Below are positions 43,275 to 53,122 of a stretch of DNA of 64,000 nucleotides, one piece after another (position 1 is the stretch's first letter; every line of letters starts with the position of its first letter). The notes under the pieces are model-generated. The model saw only the letters and a list, made by a program, of their open reading frames with translations. It was not told the DNA's origin and made no database searches. Source of the DNA: Lysinibacter cavernae (lineage in GTDB: Bacteria > Actinomycetota > Actinomycetes > Actinomycetales > Microbacteriaceae); assembly GCF_011758565.1 (NCBI RefSeq), contig NZ_JAAMOX010000001.1, positions 248,001-312,000 of the forward strand, given 5' to 3'. Both the position numbers and the translations under genes were made by a program.

Positions 43275-44810
43275 CTATTCGGTGTTGCGCAGTGCAGCCC
43301 AAAGCTCCGCGCGCGCGTCAAAGCCGCTGAGGTCCCGGTCGAGCAGTCGCTCGCACTGGTCAATTCGGTGTTTGAGCGTGTGTCGGTGGATGCCGAGTTC
43401 GGCCGCAGCCGGCGCCCACTGCCCGTTGTGCGATAACCAGGTGCTCAGGGTGTGTACAAGGTCTCCGTTGTGACCGGCATCGTGGTCAAGGATCGGACCG
43501 AGTACGGCCTTGGCAATACGTTGTGCTCCGGCGTTTCCAAGCAGCGACCACATGCCGCGGTCGGCGAGCTGTTCAAAGGTCATGTGCTGCGGGTTTGCGA
43601 GCTGGGCCGAGTGTTGCTGCGCGAGCCGCGCCTGGGCAAGGAGCTCAGCCATTTCGGCATAGGTCCCGCTGCGCGATGCGCCAGACGGGATGCCGGAGGA
43701 CACCGCCTGTTCGACCGCGGTGGCCGCCTCGCCAGCCGAGGAAATTACCACGAGGTAGTCGTCGCGTTCGGCAAAAAAGAGGTCGCCGTTGAGATCGTCG
43801 TTTGTGCTTTCCAACGCGGCAAGGCTTGCTTCGATGCCTGCGCGTGGCGCCTCCCACAGGCTGAGAATCACGGGTTCGGTTGGGAGTCCTCCCCAGAGCA
43901 GCGCGGAGGTGTCGCGCGCCGCATCAACGTTGCCGCCAAGGATAGTGCTGAGTGCTGCGGTTCGAAGATGCCTGATTGCGAGCCCTTGCGCATGGTTCTG
44001 CTCGAGCGCGAGGCTCGCGAGCGCAACGACGTTTGATACGAGCGCGTTGGCGGCCGCATCCAATGGTTCCTCACCACCAACGGCGAGCACGCCCCGAAGT
44101 TGACCACTCGCGCCGAGCGTTTGCAGGACCACTCGATGATCCCCGTGGCTCGCGGTTGCACTCGACCGGGTGCCGGCGGTGAGCTGTTGCCGCACCGTAT
44201 GGTGCAGTCCGGAATCGAGTGCAAACGATCGTGCATCGGACGGCATGACATGGGTGAGGGCGCCGGCCGTGTTGTAGAGGGCAACCCAACCCTTCAACTG
44301 GTGTGAGAGTTCGGCGAGTGTTGCCGAGAGTCCGTTTGGTCTGAGGGCGGCAAGCGTGATGGCGCGCTGGGCCCCGAGAGACCAGGCATCCCTCGCGTAT
44401 TGTGCCCGACTGATTTGGTCGGCGGCGTGGCGGACAATCGCAATGAATGGCGTTCGGTATGGCACTTCGAACAGGGGGAGGCCGAGTGCCGTGCAGGCCG
44501 TGATGAGACCATCAGGCGTTCCCTCTCGGCTCACTTCGGTACCAAATCCGAGGCCGCGGATGCCTCCGGCAACGAGTCGCGCAACGTACGTATCGTATTC
44601 GTTTGCGTCGACCTCGACCCCCGTGCCGCGGTCGAATTGGGTTCCGGTGGTGAGGAGCACGGTATCGGCGGTGAGAAAGGGTGTTGGGTCGCTGAGATCT
44701 GAGCCGTGGACCCACTGGAGTTGTTCGTCCCATTCCCCAATAGTGACGTCGCTGAGGGCGGTGAGTCCAAGGTCTGGGGCGGCAAGGAGGCCGCGAACGG
44801 TGATTGACAT
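43275..44810 (-). CDS. PucR-family transcriptional regulator
   Basis: 511 aa from ATG 44810; the frame is open further upstream but the PucR N-terminal domain begins here (MSITVRGLLAAPDL). Domains: an N-terminal purine catabolism regulator-like domain (1-120), a middle GGDEF-like degenerate region, and the C-terminal PucR helix-turn-helix (ELGIHRHTLKHRIDQCERLL near 475). Such proteins activate catabolic operons, including GABA use in corynebacteria (GabR/PucR type). It is divergent from gabT with a palindrome at its start, so it most likely controls gabT and gabD in response to GABA or putrescine (inference). Confidence 0.88.
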   Translation of the reverse strand: MSITVRGLLAAPDLGLTALSDVTIGEWDEQLQWVHGSDLSDPTPFLTADTVLLTTGTQFDRGTGVEVDANEYDTYVARLVAGGIRGLGFGTEVSREGTPDGLITACTALGLPLFEVPYRTPFIAIVRHAADQISRAQYARDAWSLGAQRAITLAALRPNGLSATLAELSHQLKGWVALYNTAGALTHVMPSDARSFALDSGLHHTVRQQLTAGTRSSATASHGDHRVVLQTLGASGQLRGVLAVGGEEPLDAAANALVSNVVALASLALEQNHAQGLAIRHLRTAALSTILGGNVDAARDTSALLWGGLPTEPVILSLWEAPRAGIEASLAALESTNDDLNGDLFFAERDDYLVVISSAGEAATAVEQAVSSGIPSGASRSGTYAEMAELLAQARLAQQHSAQLANPQHMTFEQLADRGMWSLLGNAGAQRIAKAVLGPILDHDAGHNGDLVHTLSTWLSHNGQWAPAAAELGIHRHTLKHRIDQCERLLDRDLSGFDARAELWAALRNTE

Positions 44811-44824
44811 ATACACAGTGTATA
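44810..44824. promoter_or_regulatory. Palindrome between pucR-type gene and gabT
   Basis: TATACAC-A-GTGTATA is a perfect 7-1-7 palindrome directly abutting the regulator start codon and 136 nt before gabT. It is a good candidate operator. Confidence 0.6.
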
Positions 44825-44959
44825 AAGAATTGCTAATCTCTCTACATTCTGGCACTGCCGTTCCGGTATTGGGCTTCGTAGCATGGTGGGATGCTTGGCT
44901 CCGCCGCCGACGGCGAGGGCTGCTTCGAAAGCCACCACAACCGTCACGAGGAGATACAC

Positions 44960-46309
44960 ATGACCGGCACCGTTCCACTCGGAGGACCAACGCTCGCACA
45001 GGAGCGCAAACTCGTTACGAGCATCCCAGGACCAAAGTCACAGGAATGGCTTGAGCGCAAGGCCTCGGCAGTGGCCGGCGGCGTTGGCATCACGCTTCCC
45101 GTTTTTGGCGTCGCAGCTGGTGGGGGAGTCATCCTCGACGTTGATGGCAACTCGCTCATTGACCTTGGCTCCGGAATTGCCGTTACCGGCGTTGGTAACT
45201 CGGCCCCACGCGTTGTCGAGGCAGTGCAGAACCAGGTTGCACAGTTCACGCACACATGCTTCATGGTGACCCCGTATGACTCGTACGTGCGCGTTGCTGA
45301 GAAGCTCAACGAGCTCACCCCCGGATCGCACTCAAAGCGAAGCGTCCTCTTCAACTCCGGCGCAGAGGCCGTTGAGAACGCCATCAAGATCGCGCGTTCG
45401 CACACCAAAAAGACCGCCGTTGTGGCGTTTGACCACGCCTACCACGGCCGCACCAACCTCACGATGGCGCTGACCGCAAAGAACATGCCATACAAGAGTG
45501 GTTTCGGTCCGTTCGCCTCTGAGGTCTACCGCGCACCGTTGTCCTACCCCTTCCGTGACGGCAACCTGAGTGGTGCAGAGGCCGCGAAGAACGCCATCTC
45601 GGTGATCGAGAAGCAGGTTGGCGCCGAGAACCTCGCCGCCATCATCATCGAGCCCATCCAGGGTGAGGGCGGCTTCATCGTCCCTGCCGATGGTTTCCTC
45701 CCAGCGCTTGTTGAGTGGGCAACCGCCAACAACGTTGTCTTCATCGCCGATGAGGTGCAGACCGGGTTTGCCCGCACAGGCAAAATGTTCGCTTCTGAGC
45801 ACTTTGGTATCGAGCCAGACCTCATCGTCACGGCAAAGGGAATCGCTGGCGGACTGCCGCTCTCAGCGGTCACGGGACGCACCGAAATTATGGATGCCCC
45901 GCACGGCGGCGGCCTCGGCGGAACCTACGGCGGAAACCCGCTCGCATGTGCCGCGGCCCTCGCCGCAATCGAGACCTACGAAGACGAGAAGCTTGACGAG
46001 CGTGCGCACCAGATTGGTGAGACGCTCAAGGCTCGCTTCACGCAGCTGCAGCAGTCGGATGCTCGCATCGGCGACGTCCGCGGCCTCGGCGGCATGATCG
46101 CGGTCGAGTTTGTGAAGGCCGGCGGCATCGAGCCAGACGCGGCACTCACCGGCGCAATTGCCAAGTACTGCCACGAGCGCGGTGTTGTTGTGCTCACCTG
46201 CGGAACCTATGGCAATGTCATCCGCTTCCTGCCCCCGCTGTCGATCGGCGACGCGCTGCTCAACGAGGGCATCGACATCGTTGTAGAGGCACTTGCAGCC
46301 CAGTCCTAA
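44960..46309 (+). CDS. gabT: 4-aminobutyrate aminotransferase
   Basis: 449 aa from ATG 44960, with AGGAGA upstream. Class III PLP aminotransferase: NSGAEAVENAIKIAR near 131, HAYHGRTNLTMALT near 164, DEVQTGFARTGKMF near 265, and the PLP lysine in TAKGIAGGLPLSAVTGR near 294. It converts GABA and 2-oxoglutarate to succinic semialdehyde and glutamate. gabD follows after repeat copy 2. The neighbouring amine oxidase and PucR regulator support GABA rather than ornithine as substrate. Confidence 0.93.
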   Translation: MTGTVPLGGPTLAQERKLVTSIPGPKSQEWLERKASAVAGGVGITLPVFGVAAGGGVILDVDGNSLIDLGSGIAVTGVGNSAPRVVEAVQNQVAQFTHTCFMVTPYDSYVRVAEKLNELTPGSHSKRSVLFNSGAEAVENAIKIARSHTKKTAVVAFDHAYHGRTNLTMALTAKNMPYKSGFGPFASEVYRAPLSYPFRDGNLSGAEAAKNAISVIEKQVGAENLAAIIIEPIQGEGGFIVPADGFLPALVEWATANNVVFIADEVQTGFARTGKMFASEHFGIEPDLIVTAKGIAGGLPLSAVTGRTEIMDAPHGGGLGGTYGGNPLACAAALAAIETYEDEKLDERAHQIGETLKARFTQLQQSDARIGDVRGLGGMIAVEFVKAGGIEPDAALTGAIAKYCHERGVVVLTCGTYGNVIRFLPPLSIGDALLNEGIDIVVEALAAQS

Positions 46310-46331
46310 CCAGCATCCGTAGTGCAAAATG

Positions 46332-46387
46332 ACCTGACCCAAATGTGTCTATTACCCGATTTTTAGGCGCATTTGGGTCATGTCGAT
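46332..46387. repeat. Palindromic repeat, copy 2
   Basis: Shares ACCTGACCCAAATGTG at the left and CATTTGGGTCA plus GTCGATT at the right with copy 1. The arms pair with two G-T wobbles and one mismatch; the loop differs. It lies in the 138-bp gap between gabT and gabD. Confidence 0.8.
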
Positions 46388-46447
46388 TGCCGAAGTCGCT
46401 TCGCGACGGTACGGCTCGGTACGAATTTGAATGTGAAAGAAGGAAAC

Positions 46448-47938
46448 ATGACTGAGAACACCGCAGTATTCAGTGAACGAGAGCGCGAACTCCTGAGTCG
46501 CGTTCCCAGCGGCCTGTACCGCAACGGCGAATGGGTTGCAGCCGAAGGAGACGCCACCCTCACCGTGAGCGATCCAGCAACCGGAAATGTCATTAAGACG
46601 ATCGCCAACGCGAGCCCTGCCGACGGCATCCTCGCCCTCGACGCGGCAGTTGATGCACAGGAATCGTGGGCAGCCACGCCGCCGCGCGCACGTGGCGAGA
46701 TCTTGCGAAAGGCCTTTGACCTGCTGCAGGAGCGCCGCGACGATTTTGCGCTGCTCATGACGCTTGAGATGGGTAAGCCGCTTGCCGAGGCAAACGGTGA
46801 AGTAACCTACGGTGGCGAGTTCCTTCGCTGGTTCAGCGAGGAAGCCGTTCGTATTAGCGGCCGCTACGGAAGCAACCCAGAGGGAACCGGACAGATCGTT
46901 GTGTCTCAGCGACCAGTCGGGCCAAGCTTCTTTGTGACCCCGTGGAATTTCCCGCTCGCCATGGCAACGCGCAAGATTGCGCCGGCGCTGGCCGCAGGTT
47001 GCACCGTTGTGATTAAGCCTGCCGAGCTGACGCCGCTCACCACGCTCTTCTTTGTGCAGCTGCTTGAGGATGCTGGCCTACCAGCCGGCGTGGTGAACAC
47101 CATCACGACGTCAACTTCGTCGGCCGTCTCGGCACCTATTATTGCCGACCCTCGCCTGCGCAAGCTGAGCTTCACCGGTTCAACCCAGGTTGGCCGCAAG
47201 CTCATCGAACAGTCGGCTCAGGGCGTGCTGCGAACCTCAATGGAGCTCGGCGGAAACGCGCCGTTTGTGGTTTTCGGCGACGCGGACGTTGACGCTGCGG
47301 TTGCTGGCGCAATGCTTGCGAAGTTCCGCAACATCGGCCAGGCCTGCACCGCGGCGAACCGGTTTATCGTGCACGAGAGTGTTGCCGACGAGTTTGCGGC
47401 AAAGCTTGCCGATAAGGTTCGTGGGCTGCGTATCGGACGCGGAGTTGACGACGGCGTTGACATCGGGCCGCTCATCAACGACGCTGCCGTTGAATCTGCC
47501 GAGGGCATGGTTCAGGATGCCGTCTCGAAGGGCGCGACGCTTGTTGTTGGTGGCGCCCCGGTCGAGGGCCCAGGATCGTTTTTCGAGCCAACGGTGCTCA
47601 CGAACCTTGCCGCCGACACCCGCCTGCTCTCCGAGGAGATCTTCGGGCCGGTTGTTGGTATCGTCACGTTCTCAACAGAGGACGAGGCCGTGCAGCTTGC
47701 AAACAACACCGAGTACGGTCTGGTGAGTTACGTGTTCACCAAGGACCTTGCTCGCGGGCACCGCATGATTGAGCGTCTCGACACTGGCATGATGGGCCTC
47801 AACACCGGGCTGGTCTCGAACGCCGCTGCACCGTTTGGCGGGGTCAAGCAGTCTGGACTCGGCCGCGAGGGCGGGGCGGAAGGCATCCACGAGTACCTGT
47901 CGACCAAGTACACGCTTATTCCGAACACCCCGGCCTAG
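46448..47938 (+). CDS. gabD: Succinate-semialdehyde dehydrogenase (NAD(P)+)
   Basis: 496 aa from ATG 46448 with AAGGAAA upstream. Aldehyde dehydrogenase superfamily: PWNFPLAMATRKIAPALAAG near 160, FTGSTQVG near 240, catalytic Glu in MELGGNAP near 262, catalytic Cys in NIGQACTAANRF near 300. It oxidises succinic semialdehyde to succinate, closing the GABA shunt after GabT. It could also oxidise 4-aminobutanal produced by the amine oxidase downstream. A hairpin separates it from that gene. Confidence 0.93.
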   Translation: MTENTAVFSERERELLSRVPSGLYRNGEWVAAEGDATLTVSDPATGNVIKTIANASPADGILALDAAVDAQESWAATPPRARGEILRKAFDLLQERRDDFALLMTLEMGKPLAEANGEVTYGGEFLRWFSEEAVRISGRYGSNPEGTGQIVVSQRPVGPSFFVTPWNFPLAMATRKIAPALAAGCTVVIKPAELTPLTTLFFVQLLEDAGLPAGVVNTITTSTSSAVSAPIIADPRLRKLSFTGSTQVGRKLIEQSAQGVLRTSMELGGNAPFVVFGDADVDAAVAGAMLAKFRNIGQACTAANRFIVHESVADEFAAKLADKVRGLRIGRGVDDGVDIGPLINDAAVESAEGMVQDAVSKGATLVVGGAPVEGPGSFFEPTVLTNLAADTRLLSEEIFGPVVGIVTFSTEDEAVQLANNTEYGLVSYVFTKDLARGHRMIERLDTGMMGLNTGLVSNAAAPFGGVKQSGLGREGGAEGIHEYLSTKYTLIPNTPA

Positions 47939-47940
47939 CC

Positions 47941-47996
47941 GGTATTCTTGGCCCCGTGGGGATGCGTCGCTTGACGGATCACCCCGGGGCCATACC
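47941..47996 (+). terminator. GC-rich stem-loop between gabD and amine oxidase genes
   Basis: GGTAT/ATACC at the base, then GGCCCC/GGGGCC and GGGG/CCCC with small bulges and a 20-nt apical loop. It probably ends gabD transcription; the remaining 90 nt of leader before the oxidase gene show no motif I can name. Confidence 0.5.
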
Positions 47997-48089
47997 AGTA
48001 CTCTCGCCGGCTGCGAGTAAAACATGCCACCGCATAACCACCGGCTAGCCCAACGAGGGGCTCCGGGGAGATAGCAAAAGGAAACGCAC

Positions 48090-49463
48090 ATGTCAGTAGA
48101 AACACTTACCCGCGACGTTGTTGTTATTGGGGCGGGCGCAACGGGGCTGAACGCGGCAACACGGCTCAAAGAGGCCGGCCACAGTGTCATTGTGCTTGAG
48201 GCGCGCGATCGCGTTGGCGGACGTCTCTGGACCAATGAGATCGACGGAGTTCCGCTTGAAATTGGCGGCCAGTGGGTATCACCGGACCAGGATGTGCTGA
48301 AGTCGGTTATCGCCGAGCTTGGCCTCAAGACGTACGCTCGCTACCGAGAAGGAGACAGTGTCTACGTTGCCGAGGATGGCACGCGGAGCTTGTTTAAGGG
48401 CGACATCTTTCCCGTTGGCGCCGAGACTGAGGCCGAGATCGTTCGCCTCATTGGCATCCTCGACGGCCTCGCCGCAGAGGTTGGCTACCTTGCGCCGTGG
48501 GAGCACCCGCGCGCGCACGAATTTGACGCCATCTCGTTTACGGAGTGGCTTGAGCAGCAGAGCGACAACACGATCGCCAAAGACAACGTCACACTGTTTG
48601 TCGGACCGGCGATGCTGACGAAGCCGGCTCACTCTTTCTCGCTGCTGCAGGCGCTGCTCATGGCGGCAAGCGCGGGCGGCTACAGCGCGCTCGTTGACGA
48701 GAACTTCATGCTCGACGAGCGAGTCGTTGGCGGGCTGCAGAGCGTCCCGCTCGGCCTAGCCGCTCGCCTTGGTGATGATGTCCGCCTCAACCAGCCAGTG
48801 CGCCACGTGAAGGATCACGGCGACAGTGTCGAGGTGCTGACCGATGACATCACGGTCACAGCTAAGCGAGTGATTGTGGCGCTTCCACCAAACCTCGTGA
48901 GCCGCATCGGCTTCGCCCCGCCGCTGCCGCGCCTGCACCAGCAGATGCTGCAGCACCAGTCGCTTGGGCTCGTGATCAAGGTGCACGCGGTGTACGAGAC
49001 TCCGTTCTGGCGCGAGGCAGGCTTGTCCGGCACCGCGTTCAGCCCATACCAGCTCTGCCACGAGGCGTATGACAATACCTGGAACGTCGACGCCGAAACC
49101 CAAGACACCAAGGGAACACTCGTTGGCTTTGTGTCTGACGAGCACGCAGATCGCCTGTTCCGGATGCCTGCGGAGGAGCGCAAGCGCCTCATCCTCGAAT
49201 CGATGGCTTCGTACTACGGTCCAGAAACGCTGAACCCGGTTGTGTACTACGAAAGCGACTGGGGTGCCGAGGAATGGACGCGCGGAGCGTACGCCGCGAG
49301 CTTCGACATCGGGGGCCTTTCCCGCTACGGCCAGGACCTGCGTTCCTCCGTTGGCAACATCCACTTCGCCTCGAGCGACCTCGCTGGCCACGGTTACCAG
49401 CACGTCGACGGTGCACTTCGAATCGGAGCCGACACCGCAGAGGCGATTAGTACGTCGCTCTAG
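48090..49463 (+). CDS. puo: Flavin amine oxidase, putrescine oxidase-like
   Basis: 457 aa, start ATG with AAAAGGAAA upstream. FAD-binding DVVVIGAGATGLNAA near 9-23, EARDRVGGRLWT near 36, IGGQWVSPDQDVL near 54, and a C-terminal GHGYQHVDGALRIG FAD contact. The N-terminal third follows the pattern I recall for Kocuria/Rhodococcus putrescine oxidases, including RYREGDSVYV. The product 4-aminobutanal feeds GABA formation, which matches the adjacent gabT and gabD. It is probably cytosolic. Monoamine or other diamine substrates are possible. Confidence 0.85.
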   Translation: MSVETLTRDVVVIGAGATGLNAATRLKEAGHSVIVLEARDRVGGRLWTNEIDGVPLEIGGQWVSPDQDVLKSVIAELGLKTYARYREGDSVYVAEDGTRSLFKGDIFPVGAETEAEIVRLIGILDGLAAEVGYLAPWEHPRAHEFDAISFTEWLEQQSDNTIAKDNVTLFVGPAMLTKPAHSFSLLQALLMAASAGGYSALVDENFMLDERVVGGLQSVPLGLAARLGDDVRLNQPVRHVKDHGDSVEVLTDDITVTAKRVIVALPPNLVSRIGFAPPLPRLHQQMLQHQSLGLVIKVHAVYETPFWREAGLSGTAFSPYQLCHEAYDNTWNVDAETQDTKGTLVGFVSDEHADRLFRMPAEERKRLILESMASYYGPETLNPVVYYESDWGAEEWTRGAYAASFDIGGLSRYGQDLRSSVGNIHFASSDLAGHGYQHVDGALRIGADTAEAISTSL

Positions 49464-49489
49464 CTAGCAGCTGGGCGGGTACGTCTTGG

Positions 49490-49526
49490 GCCGGTGCCCG
49501 CGAGTGATCCTCGCGAGCACCGGCCT
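49490..49526. terminator. Strong terminator between amine oxidase and rsmD genes
   Basis: A 16-bp stem with one mismatch (49490-49505 with 49511-49526), followed by TTTTCGTGTTGTTT. It lies between convergent genes. Confidence 0.88.
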
Positions 49527-49537
49527 TTTCGTGTTGT

Positions 49538-50158
49538 TTATTCGACCTCGCGGTCGGCGCGTTCAGCCCACCACAGCACGGTTTCGCCGTAGTCCTTGCG
49601 GCGAAATTGCACGAGCCCTGGTGAGGTTGCGGATGCTGCTGGCCAGGTTGGCTCCGGAGAGCGCGAACTCCGCTCCACCAGAACAACGCCATCGGCAGAA
49701 ACAGCCTGTGAGACCGCTATGAGATCGGTTGCGAGGTGATCTTCCGCGAGGTCATAGGGCGGGTCAATGAAGATGACATCGAAGGGAATGCCGTCGGCCG
49801 AGAGCGCGTCGAGATACGAGGAAACGGTCTTGGTGACTACCTCAATGCGGGGCTTTGGTGACGTAGCACCCTTGACCGGGTAGGCGTTACTGACTGCGGC
49901 AGCGTTGGCCTTGGCGATGTGCGCGGCCTGTGGATGCTTTTCCACAAGAACGGCGCTCACCGCGCCCCTGCTGACCGCTTCAAGGGCGAGTGCCCCCGAG
50001 CCAGCGTAGAGGTCAAGGACGTAAGAGCCGTCAAGAATTTCCCACGAATCGAGCGCCGAAAAGATCGCTTCGCGTACGCGGTCACTGGTTGGGCGCGTGC
50101 CAGATTTGGGAACGTTGAGTCTGAGGGAGCCTGCAAACCCGGAAATGATTCGTGTCAC
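49538..50158 (-). CDS. rsmD: 16S rRNA (guanine(966)-N2)-methyltransferase
   Basis: 206 aa from GTG 50158, where the family starts (MTRIISG) and a TACCCT box (50165-50170 on the minus strand) lies 6 nt upstream. SAM-binding VLDLYAGSGALALEA near 47 and catalytic DPPYDL near 130 identify RsmD, which methylates G966 of 16S rRNA. It is divergent from recG; the rsmD-recG-coaD grouping is common in actinobacteria. Confidence 0.94.
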   Translation of the reverse strand: MTRIISGFAGSLRLNVPKSGTRPTSDRVREAIFSALDSWEILDGSYVLDLYAGSGALALEAVSRGAVSAVLVEKHPQAAHIAKANAAAVSNAYPVKGATSPKPRIEVVTKTVSSYLDALSADGIPFDVIFIDPPYDLAEDHLATDLIAVSQAVSADGVVLVERSSRSPEPTWPAASATSPGLVQFRRKDYGETVLWWAERADREVE

Positions 50159-50280
50159 TGTATGAGGGTACCGCGTGCTGGCACGCATCCTCGCGCGAGG
50201 CCACTGGCCATCGGTATCTCCGCCAACTTCTGGTCGCCAGAATAGGCACGAGAGCCGAAGGCGGTGTCGGCCCTACCCGT

Positions 50281-50286
50281 TACAGT
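50281..50286 (+). promoter_or_regulatory. -10 hexamer of a probable leaderless promoter (recG)
   Basis: TACAGT, 6 nt before GTG 50293. Confidence 0.55.
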
Positions 50287-50292
50287 TGAAGA

Positions 50293-52512
50293 GTGACCGA
50301 CGTAACCCTCGAGACTCCGCTTGCCAAGCTCCTTGGTGGTCGCACGGCAACCGCCTTCACAAAAGCGTTCGGGTACGAAACGGTTGGCCAGCTTCTGGGG
50401 CATTACCCGCGCCGATACGCGACGAGGGGCGAACTGACCGAGCTCACGAGCCTTCCGATTGGCGAGAACGTCACGATTGTCGCCGAAGTGCTGCAGGTGA
50501 ACCAGCGGTCAATGCAGTCCCGCCGAGGCAACCTGCTTGAAGTGAAGATTACCGATGGCAGGGGAGTCCTGAGCCTCACCTTCTTTAACCAGGCCTGGCG
50601 TAGCCGCGAACTCGTTCACGGGGCCAGAGGCATTTTTGCTGGCAAAGTCGGGGTGTTTCGCAATACATACCAGCTGGCGCATCCAGACTACGAGCTGTTC
50701 ACGAACGACGAAGCCGGCGCCGGCGACGAGGCCGCAACGCTCAAATCCGCGGCCGATACTCAGCGGTGGATCGAGAAACCGATTCCCATCTATCCTGCAA
50801 CTGCGTCGCTTGCGAGCTGGCAGATCCAAAAGTCGATTGAGCTACTGCTCAACAGCATCTCCAATATCGAGGATCCCGTTCCTGCCGAGATTCGGGCTGC
50901 AGAGGGCCTCATGAATACCGAGGAAGCCCTCCGCCTTATTCATCTCCCAGAGCGAGCCGCAGACTACGAGCGGGCAGAAGATTCGCTGCGTTTCCAAGAG
51001 GCCTTTGTTCTGCAGATCGCGTTGCTTGAGCGCAGAGAATGGCTCGCCCTCCAGCCTGCTACCGCTCGTGCCGTTACGACGGGCGGGCTGCTGCATCGCT
51101 TTGACGAGCAACTCGCGTTTACCCTTACCGGTGACCAGCGCGCCGTTGGCGAGCAGATCGCTGGGGACCTCGCAAGTAATCGACCCATGAACCGCCTCGT
51201 CCAGGGCGAGGTCGGTTCTGGTAAAACGCTTGTCGCGCTGAGGGCGATGCTGCAGGTTGCCGATAGCGGGGGGCAGGCTGCGCTTCTTGCCCCAACCGAG
51301 GTCCTTGCCTCGCAGCACCTGCGGTCGATTGTCAAGACCCTTGGCCCCGAGCTCGCTGCCGAGGTTCATCCCGTGTTGCTGACCGGTCAGCTCCCGGCCG
51401 CCGAGCGCAAGCGTGCCGGACTCGCCGTTGCATCAGGTGCCGCCAAGTTGGTTGTTGGCACGCACGCCCTCATGAGCGATTCCGTGCAGTTCGAGGATCT
51501 TGGGCTTGTTGTTGTCGACGAGCAGCACCGATTTGGCGTTGAGCAGCGCGAGGCGCTCCGTCAGAAGGCGCAGTGGGCTCCGCACACGGTTGTGCTCACT
51601 GCCACGCCAATTCCCCGCACAGTGGCCATGACAGTCTTTGGCGACCTCGATGTCAGTACCATCCGAGAGCTTCCCGCCGGCAGGGCAGGTATTACGAGCC
51701 ACGTTGTGCCGGTTGCCGACCATCCATCATGGGTCAACCGAGTGTGGGAACGGGTCTCGGAAGAGCTTGCGCAAGGGCGTCAAGCCTTTGTGGTGTGCCC
51801 GGCCATTGCCGAGGCTGAGGGCAACGACGACGTCGAAGAGGGCGACGACTTCAGCGAGGCGCTGAGTCTTGAGCAATCAGAAGAGAAGACGCCAATTAAG
51901 CTTGCCTCGGTTGAAGCCACTCTCGCGATGCTGCACGAGCATCCACTCTTCGCCACGACGCGAATGGCTGCGCTGCACGGCAAGCTCTCCTCAGACGAAA
52001 AGGACGCCATTATGCAGGCGTTCGCGGCTGGCGACATTCAAGTCCTCGTGGCTACCACCGTCATCGAGGTCGGCGTTGACGTGCCAAACGCCTCAACAAT
52101 GGTTGTGCTCAACTCGGATCGATTTGGGGTTTCGCAACTCCATCAACTGCGTGGGCGCGTTGGCCGAGGGGGAGTGCCTGGCCTGTGTCTGTTTGTCACC
52201 GAGGCTCCAGCTGGCACCATCGCTCGGGAACGAGTGGATGCAGTTGCGGCAACCCTCGACGGCTTTGAGCTTGCAAATGTTGATCTTGAGCTCCGCAAAG
52301 AGGGTGACGTGCTCGGTGCCGCGCAGGCTGGCGGGCGTTCATCGTTGCGCCTTCTCAGGGTTACCCGCGACGGCGATATTATCGAGCGGGCGCGGCAGAT
52401 TGCGGAGGGGCTGTTGGCTGACGACCCTGGCCTTGCCGCACATCCGCATCTCAGGGGAGCCATCGACCGTAGGCTTGACGAAGCCACGAAAGAGTATCTC
52501 GGCCGCTCCTAG
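50293..52512 (+). CDS. recG: ATP-dependent DNA helicase RecG
   Basis: 739 aa with GTG start. An N-terminal wedge/OB domain precedes SF2 helicase motifs: [14 protein letters not shown] near 304, [18 protein letters not shown] near 408, LTATPIPRT near 435, [12 protein letters not shown] near 590 and [10 protein letters not shown] near 615. RecG remodels stalled forks and branched DNA. An acidic insert near 505-530 ([12 protein letters not shown]) is unusual but common in actinobacterial RecG. coaD follows in the same direction. Confidence 0.96.
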   Translation: MTDVTLETPLAKLLGGRTATAFTKAFGYETVGQLLGHYPRRYATRGELTELTSLPIGENVTIVAEVLQVNQRSMQSRRGNLLEVKITDGRGVLSLTFFNQAWRSRELVHGARGIFAGKVGVFRNTYQLAHPDYELFTNDEAGAGDEAATLKSAADTQRWIEKPIPIYPATASLASWQIQKSIELLLNSISNIEDPVPAEIRAAEGLMNTEEALRLIHLPERAADYERAEDSLRFQEAFVLQIALLERREWLALQPATARAVTTGGLLHRFDEQLAFTLTGDQRAVGEQIAGDLASNRPMNRLVQGEVGSGKTLVALRAMLQVADSGGQAALLAPTEVLASQHLRSIVKTLGPELAAEVHPVLLTGQLPAAERKRAGLAVASGAAKLVVGTHALMSDSVQFEDLGLVVVDEQHRFGVEQREALRQKAQWAPHTVVLTATPIPRTVAMTVFGDLDVSTIRELPAGRAGITSHVVPVADHPSWVNRVWERVSEELAQGRQAFVVCPAIAEAEGNDDVEEGDDFSEALSLEQSEEKTPIKLASVEATLAMLHEHPLFATTRMAALHGKLSSDEKDAIMQAFAAGDIQVLVATTVIEVGVDVPNASTMVVLNSDRFGVSQLHQLRGRVGRGGVPGLCLFVTEAPAGTIARERVDAVAATLDGFELANVDLELRKEGDVLGAAQAGGRSSLRLLRVTRDGDIIERARQIAEGLLADDPGLAAHPHLRGAIDRRLDEATKEYLGRS

Positions 52513-52603
52513 CCCCACCTCGTGCTCTGGCCCGTGTGGATGCCTCGTGGTCGAAATGTGACGCGCTTGCGATTCGCTCGGCGTCGTCTCAGGGTTTCTT
52601 CGC

Positions 52604-52609
52604 TACGCT
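52604..52609 (+). promoter_or_regulatory. -10 hexamer of a probable leaderless promoter (coaD)
   Basis: TACGCT, 7 nt before ATG 52617; it supports this start over the in-frame codon at 52536. Confidence 0.5.
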
Positions 52610-52616
52610 TGAACCC

Positions 52617-53108
52617 ATGAGCAGGATCGCTGTTGTCCCGGGATCATTTGATCCGGTCACCCTTGGCCACATTGACGTCATCGAACGAGCCGCGCGCATC
52701 TTCGATCAGGTGCACGTATTGGTGGTGCATAACCCTGACAAGGAAGCGCTCCTTCCAATCGCTCAACGCGTGTCGCTTCTTGAGGCATCCATTCGAGACG
52801 CCGGGCTGCCGTCAAATATTGTTGTCGCTTCGTGGACCGTCGGCCTCCTCGTTGACTACTGCACCGACGTTGGCGCGACGGTGCTCGTGAAGGGCATCCG
52901 TTCGCAGGTTGATGTTGCGTATGAGACTCCGATGGCGATCATGAACCGAAGCCTCGCCGGTGTTGAGACGGTGTTCTTATTGCCTGATCCCGCGCACGCG
53001 CACGTCTCAAGCTCGCTTGTTCGCCAGGTGGCGGCCCTCGGTGGCGACGTCACCCCCTATGTCCCCGAGTCCGTTGCGCAGTTCCTGCAGCGCAACCTGC
53101 GCCTCTAA
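52617..53108 (+). CDS. coaD: Pantetheine-phosphate adenylyltransferase
   Basis: 163 aa, standard length. [11 protein letters not shown] near 7-17 is the nucleotidyltransferase (T/H)xGH motif, and [11 protein letters not shown] near 126 corresponds to ISSTxxR. It makes dephospho-CoA from 4'-phosphopantetheine. A large palindrome follows the stop. Confidence 0.96.
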   Translation: MSRIAVVPGSFDPVTLGHIDVIERAARIFDQVHVLVVHNPDKEALLPIAQRVSLLEASIRDAGLPSNIVVASWTVGLLVDYCTDVGATVLVKGIRSQVDVAYETPMAIMNRSLAGVETVFLLPDPAHAHVSSSLVRQVAALGGDVTPYVPESVAQFLQRNLRL

Positions 53109-53122
53109 CCCATAGCCCTTTG

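Noticed and set aside
43179-46387. CRISPR-like or composite-transposon interpretation of the paired repeats
   Set aside because: Two copies 3.1 kb apart with no transposase, no spacer array and no cas genes; kept only as dispersed palindromic repeats.
47938-48089. Riboswitch (guanidine-type) in the amine oxidase leader
   Set aside because: A stem-loop exists but no conserved aptamer core could be recognised; it is better read as terminator plus short leader.
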